From Rhodobacterales bacterium HKCCE4037 (GTDB taxonomy: Bacteria; Pseudomonadota; Alphaproteobacteria; Rhodobacterales; Rhodobacteraceae), in the NCBI GenBank assembly GCA_015689645.1, contig WVSM01000011.1, positions 19,521 to 83,520 on the forward strand: 64,000 bases of DNA, read 5' to 3'. Shown in pieces: positions 61,578 to 64,000 of the stretch. The stretch's first letter is position 1; every line of letters begins with the position of its first letter. The position numbers and the translations under genes are program-made. Under the pieces are notes generated by a model, which had not been told where the DNA came from, searched no databases, and saw only the letters and a program-made list of their open reading frames with translations.

Positions 61578-62582
61578 TCAGTGCAGCAACCGACCCATGG
61601 CGCCGGCCACGTCGGCCATACGAACCGAGAAGCCCCATTCGTTGTCGTACCACGCCAACACCCGCACCGTGCGCCCGCCCACGACCTTGGTCTGGTCCGG
61701 GGCGAAGATGCTGGAATGGGTGGTGTGGTTGAAATCGATGGAGACCTTGGGCTCCGGGTCATAGGCCAGAACCGCGCCCATGTGACCGGCGGCAGCGGCG
61801 GCGACCACCTCGTTCACATCGGCCACGGTCACGTCGCGCGCGGCCTCGAAGGTCAGGTCCACGGCCGAGACGTTCGGCGTCGGCACGCGCAGGGCGGTGC
61901 CGTCGAGCTTGCCTTCCATCTCCGGCATCACCTCCGACAGCGCCTTGGCGGCACCGGTCGACGTAGGGATCATCGCCATCGCGGCGGCGCGCGCGCGGTA
62001 GAGGTCCTTGTGGCGGCGGTCCAGCGTCGGCTGGTCGCCGGTGTAGCTGTGGATGGTCGTCATGATCCCGCGCTCAATGCCAATCGCCTCGTTCAGCACC
62101 TTGGCGAGCGGCGCGAGGCAGTTCGTGGTGCAGGACCCGTTCGAGATCATCCGATCCTCAGGGCGCAGGCTGCGGTGGTTCACGCCGTAGACAATGGTGC
62201 GGTCCACGTTGGTCGCGGGCGCCGAGATCAGCACCTTCTTCGCCCCGCGCTCGAGGTGAACGGCGCTTTTAAGGCCGTCGTTGAACTTGCCGGTGCATTC
62301 CAGGACGACGTCGCAGCCCTCCCAATCGAGCTCCTCCGGCTCGTAGGTCGAGAAGACCTTCATCGGACCGCGGCCCAAATCCATCGTGTCGCCATCGACC
62401 CGCACCTCGCCAGGAAAGCGGCCATGCACGCTGTCGTAGCGCAGAAGGTGCGCATTGGTCTCGATCGGCCCGGTGGCGTTGATCTTGACGACCTGCACGT
62501 CGTTACGCGCGCTCTCCGCGATGTGGGCAAGGGTGGCGCGTCCGATCCGGCCGAAACCGTTGATCCCGAGGGTGATGGTCAT
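61578..62582 (-). CDS. gap2: Glyceraldehyde-3-phosphate dehydrogenase 2, likely altered cofactor use
   Basis: A 334-residue GAPDH similar to gap1, with catalytic Cys151 in 'SNGSCTTNCLAPLAKVL'. The NAD-selecting Asp36 of gap1 is Ala here ('VVKINATGPIETNA'), with Thr next to it, a change seen in NADP-using GAPDHs such as GapB and the chloroplast enzyme. It may work in gluconeogenesis. AAGGAGG precedes the ATG. Two palindromic half-matching operators lie upstream. Confidence 0.93.
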   Translation of the reverse strand: MTITLGINGFGRIGRATLAHIAESARNDVQVVKINATGPIETNAHLLRYDSVHGRFPGEVRVDGDTMDLGRGPMKVFSTYEPEELDWEGCDVVLECTGKFNDGLKSAVHLERGAKKVLISAPATNVDRTIVYGVNHRSLRPEDRMISNGSCTTNCLAPLAKVLNEAIGIERGIMTTIHSYTGDQPTLDRRHKDLYRARAAAMAMIPTSTGAAKALSEVMPEMEGKLDGTALRVPTPNVSAVDLTFEAARDVTVADVNEVVAAAAAGHMGAVLAYDPEPKVSIDFNHTTHSSIFAPDQTKVVGGRTVRVLAWYDNEWGFSVRMADVAGAMGRLLH

Positions 62583-62664
62583 GGTGTGGCCTCCTTCTCT
62601 GGCTTGGCTGCTGGATAGGGGGGCGGGGCGAGTCTGAAAAGGCGAAAGACCCGCATTTTCCGTA

Positions 62665-62709
62665 TGTTAGCGTAAACGGTTGCGCAAACAGGCACTGGTG
62701 GCGCTAACG
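62665..62709 (-). promoter_or_regulatory. Pair of LacI-type sites upstream of gap2
   Basis: Site 1 TGTTAGCGTAAACG (62665-62678) has a perfect left half. Site 2 TGGTGGCGCTAACG (62696-62709) matches the idealised 14-mer at 11 positions. Centres are 31 bp apart, three helical turns, suited to cooperative binding on one DNA face. They lie between divergent gap2 and the DUF808 gene. Confidence 0.5.
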
Positions 62710-62790
62710 GTGCCGGGAACAAGCAATGGGTGGCGCGGTTGGTCTGGATTATATATCCCGGACAAAAGCGCGGAATTGGAGACAAGCGGC

Positions 62791-63765
62791 ATGAGCGGAC
62801 TTCTGGCCCTGTTGGATGATGTGGCAGCGATTGCCAAGGTGGCGGCGGCTTCCGTCGATGACGTGATCGGGCAGGCCACCAAGGCCGGGGCCAAGGCCGC
62901 GGGCGCGGTGATCGACGATGCGGCCGTGACGCCGAAATACGTCCACGGCTTCGAAGCCCGCCGCGAAATCCCCATCGTCTGGAAAATCGCGCGGGCGTCG
63001 ATCTTCAACAAGCTGATCATCCTGCTGCCCGCCGCGCTTCTGCTGTCCGAATTCGCGCCCTGGCTGATCCCGCCGCTCCTGATGCTCGGTGGGGCCTATC
63101 TCTGTTTCGAAGGGGCCGAGAAGGTCTGGCACTGGCTCTCCCCCTCCCACCACGATGTGGAGGAGGCTGTCGCCAAGAAGATGTCGGCCGAGGACAGCGC
63201 GCATCTGGAAGAGCAGAAGGTGAAAGGCGCGATCAAGACCGACTTCATCCTCTCGGCCGAGATCATGACGATCGCGCTCGCCGCGCTGGAAACTGACAAC
63301 GTCTGGTTCCGGGGCGCGGCATTGGCGGTGGTCGCCGTGGCGATCACGGCGCTGGTCTACGGCGCGGTGGCGGCGATCGTGAAAGCCGATGACCTCGGCC
63401 TGCACATGGCCTCCAACGGACGGCTCGGGTTCACCCGCAAGCTGGGGGAACTGATCGTGCGCGGCATGCCGGGCTTCCTGAAGATCCTGACCACCGTCGG
63501 CACCGCGGCCATGCTCTGGGTCGGCGGCTCGATCATCGTGCACGGGCTGGCCGAGATGGGCTTCGCCGGACCGGAACACTGGATCGAGGATATCGCCCAT
63601 TCCGTTGCCGGCGAAAACGGCTTCGGCACATGGGCGGTGAAGGCCGTGATCGACGGCATCGGCGGGCTGATCCTCGGCTTCCTCCTGATCCCCATCGTGA
63701 CGAAGATCATCAGCCCGATCCTGCGCGCCGTGGGCCTCGGCGGCGAGGCGGAAGGGGCGCACTGA
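62791..63765 (+). CDS. DUF808 family membrane protein
   Basis: A 324-residue inner-membrane protein of the DUF808 (YedI) family. It begins 'MSGLLALLDDVAAIAKVAAA', with 'KAAGAVIDDAAVTPKYVHGF' and 'EIPIVWKIARASIFNKLIIL' as family blocks, and has about six membrane helices. Its function is not known. GGAGA lies before the 62791 ATG; the extended upstream frame overlaps the operator region and is rejected. It is divergent from gap2. Confidence 0.9.
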   Translation: MSGLLALLDDVAAIAKVAAASVDDVIGQATKAGAKAAGAVIDDAAVTPKYVHGFEARREIPIVWKIARASIFNKLIILLPAALLLSEFAPWLIPPLLMLGGAYLCFEGAEKVWHWLSPSHHDVEEAVAKKMSAEDSAHLEEQKVKGAIKTDFILSAEIMTIALAALETDNVWFRGAALAVVAVAITALVYGAVAAIVKADDLGLHMASNGRLGFTRKLGELIVRGMPGFLKILTTVGTAAMLWVGGSIIVHGLAEMGFAGPEHWIEDIAHSVAGENGFGTWAVKAVIDGIGGLILGFLLIPIVTKIISPILRAVGLGGEAEGAH

Positions 63766-64000
63766 GCGCCCCGCTCGCGCGTGAGCAGAACACTCCGCAG
63801 GGCCACGCTGCCCCTTTCATCTTGCCAAAAAAACCTTCGCCCATTGCCCGAAAGGTGGCTTCGCCACCGGAAGGGGAGGCTGCACTCCGGTCGCCTCGAT
63901 ACCTACGTCTGATGGCCACCGAACCCTCGCCACGCGCGCCGCGGCGACGCGGGCTTCAGCCCGCCCGCCGCGCCACGCCCAACGGGAGGCGGCCCGCGCC
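63766..64000. other. Window end without gene
   Basis: No convincing coding region is visible in the last 235 bases. They hold repeat copy D (63814-63880) and GC-rich sequence. The orientation of copy D suggests that a minus-strand gene lies just beyond the window. Confidence 0.4.
63814..63880 (-). repeat. Terminator-like repeat, copy D
   Basis: On the minus strand: hairpin GGTGGC/GCCACC (63854-63859, 63863-63868), then a run of seven T and the tail GGCAAGATGAAAG. It shares orientation logic and tail with copies A and B, but the stem differs. It would end a minus-strand transcript entering from beyond 64000. Confidence 0.65.

Noticed and set aside
63710..63919. 69-codon minus-strand frame at the window end
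   Set aside because: It spans repeat copy D and overlaps the end of the DUF808 gene; the product is low-complexity and Arg/Gly-rich.

Overview
The window is GC-rich chromosomal DNA from an alphaproteobacterium, almost certainly of the Rhodobacteraceae (Roseobacter/Rhodobacter group). Four things point there: an RcGTA-type gene transfer agent structural cluster, an irr-fabA-fabB-fabI neighbourhood, a pdhA-pdhB-pdhC operon whose E1-beta subunit carries its own lipoyl domain, and a gap-pgk-fba cluster with a second gap. I cannot fix the genus. I see no tRNA, rRNA, CRISPR array, insertion sequence, integrase or replication origin. No stretch longer than about 300 bases lacks a gene; the longest gaps are 30110-30347 and 63766-64000.

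Layout. (1) 1-12818 is the structural part of a gene transfer agent, entered inside the portal gene and continuing in canonical order: protease, capsid, connectors, tail tube, tape measure, distal tail/hub, peptidase, a 1480-residue host-interaction protein, and a coupled DUF2793 gene. Stable hairpins flank the capsid gene. (2) 12917-16859 holds cysE, a PRC-barrel protein, typA and the iron regulator irr. (3) 17047-21297 holds fabA, fabB and fabI, with an aldo/keto reductase and an M50-like membrane protein between fabA and fabB. (4) 21509-28350 is catabolic: a dehalogenase-type HAD/alpha-beta hydrolase/PLP dehydratase operon, pcaD-pcaB, an enolase-superfamily dehydratase, and a GntR regulator with a visible operator. 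(5) 28471-32993 holds an OmpA lipoprotein, an AraC-MGMT fusion, a Hint-domain protein, nth, a tandem hairpin repeat and an adenosine kinase.

(6) 33058-38878 is a signalling island: two membrane-anchored cyclic-nucleotide-binding-fold proteins, a CHASE2 adenylate/guanylate cyclase, a FecR-domain exported protein and a TPR/outer-membrane-barrel protein. It is the best candidate for an under-described system, partly because both CNBD proteins lack the usual phosphate-binding arginine. (7) 39029-41565 is a divergent sulfotransferase/GT14 glycosyltransferase pair. (8) 41698-48208 holds housekeeping and small genes around polA, including a lower-GC GIY-YIG protein. (9) 48261-53926 is the pyruvate dehydrogenase operon, with two exported small proteins and two small cytosolic proteins between its enzyme genes and a near-perfect 26-bp palindrome in front of pdhA. 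(10) 54100-63765 is central carbon metabolism (class I fba, pgk, two gap genes with different cofactor-site residues) plus ftsB, an AidB-like acyl-CoA dehydrogenase, a cupin, a GFA enzyme and DUF808. Related LacI-type palindromes precede fba, gap1 and gap2.

Across the right half, a dispersed two-hairpin, terminator-like repeat with the conserved tail GCAAGATGAAAG occurs at 21382, 56154, 58489 and 63814. Between two copies the hairpin arms co-vary, suggesting selection at RNA level.
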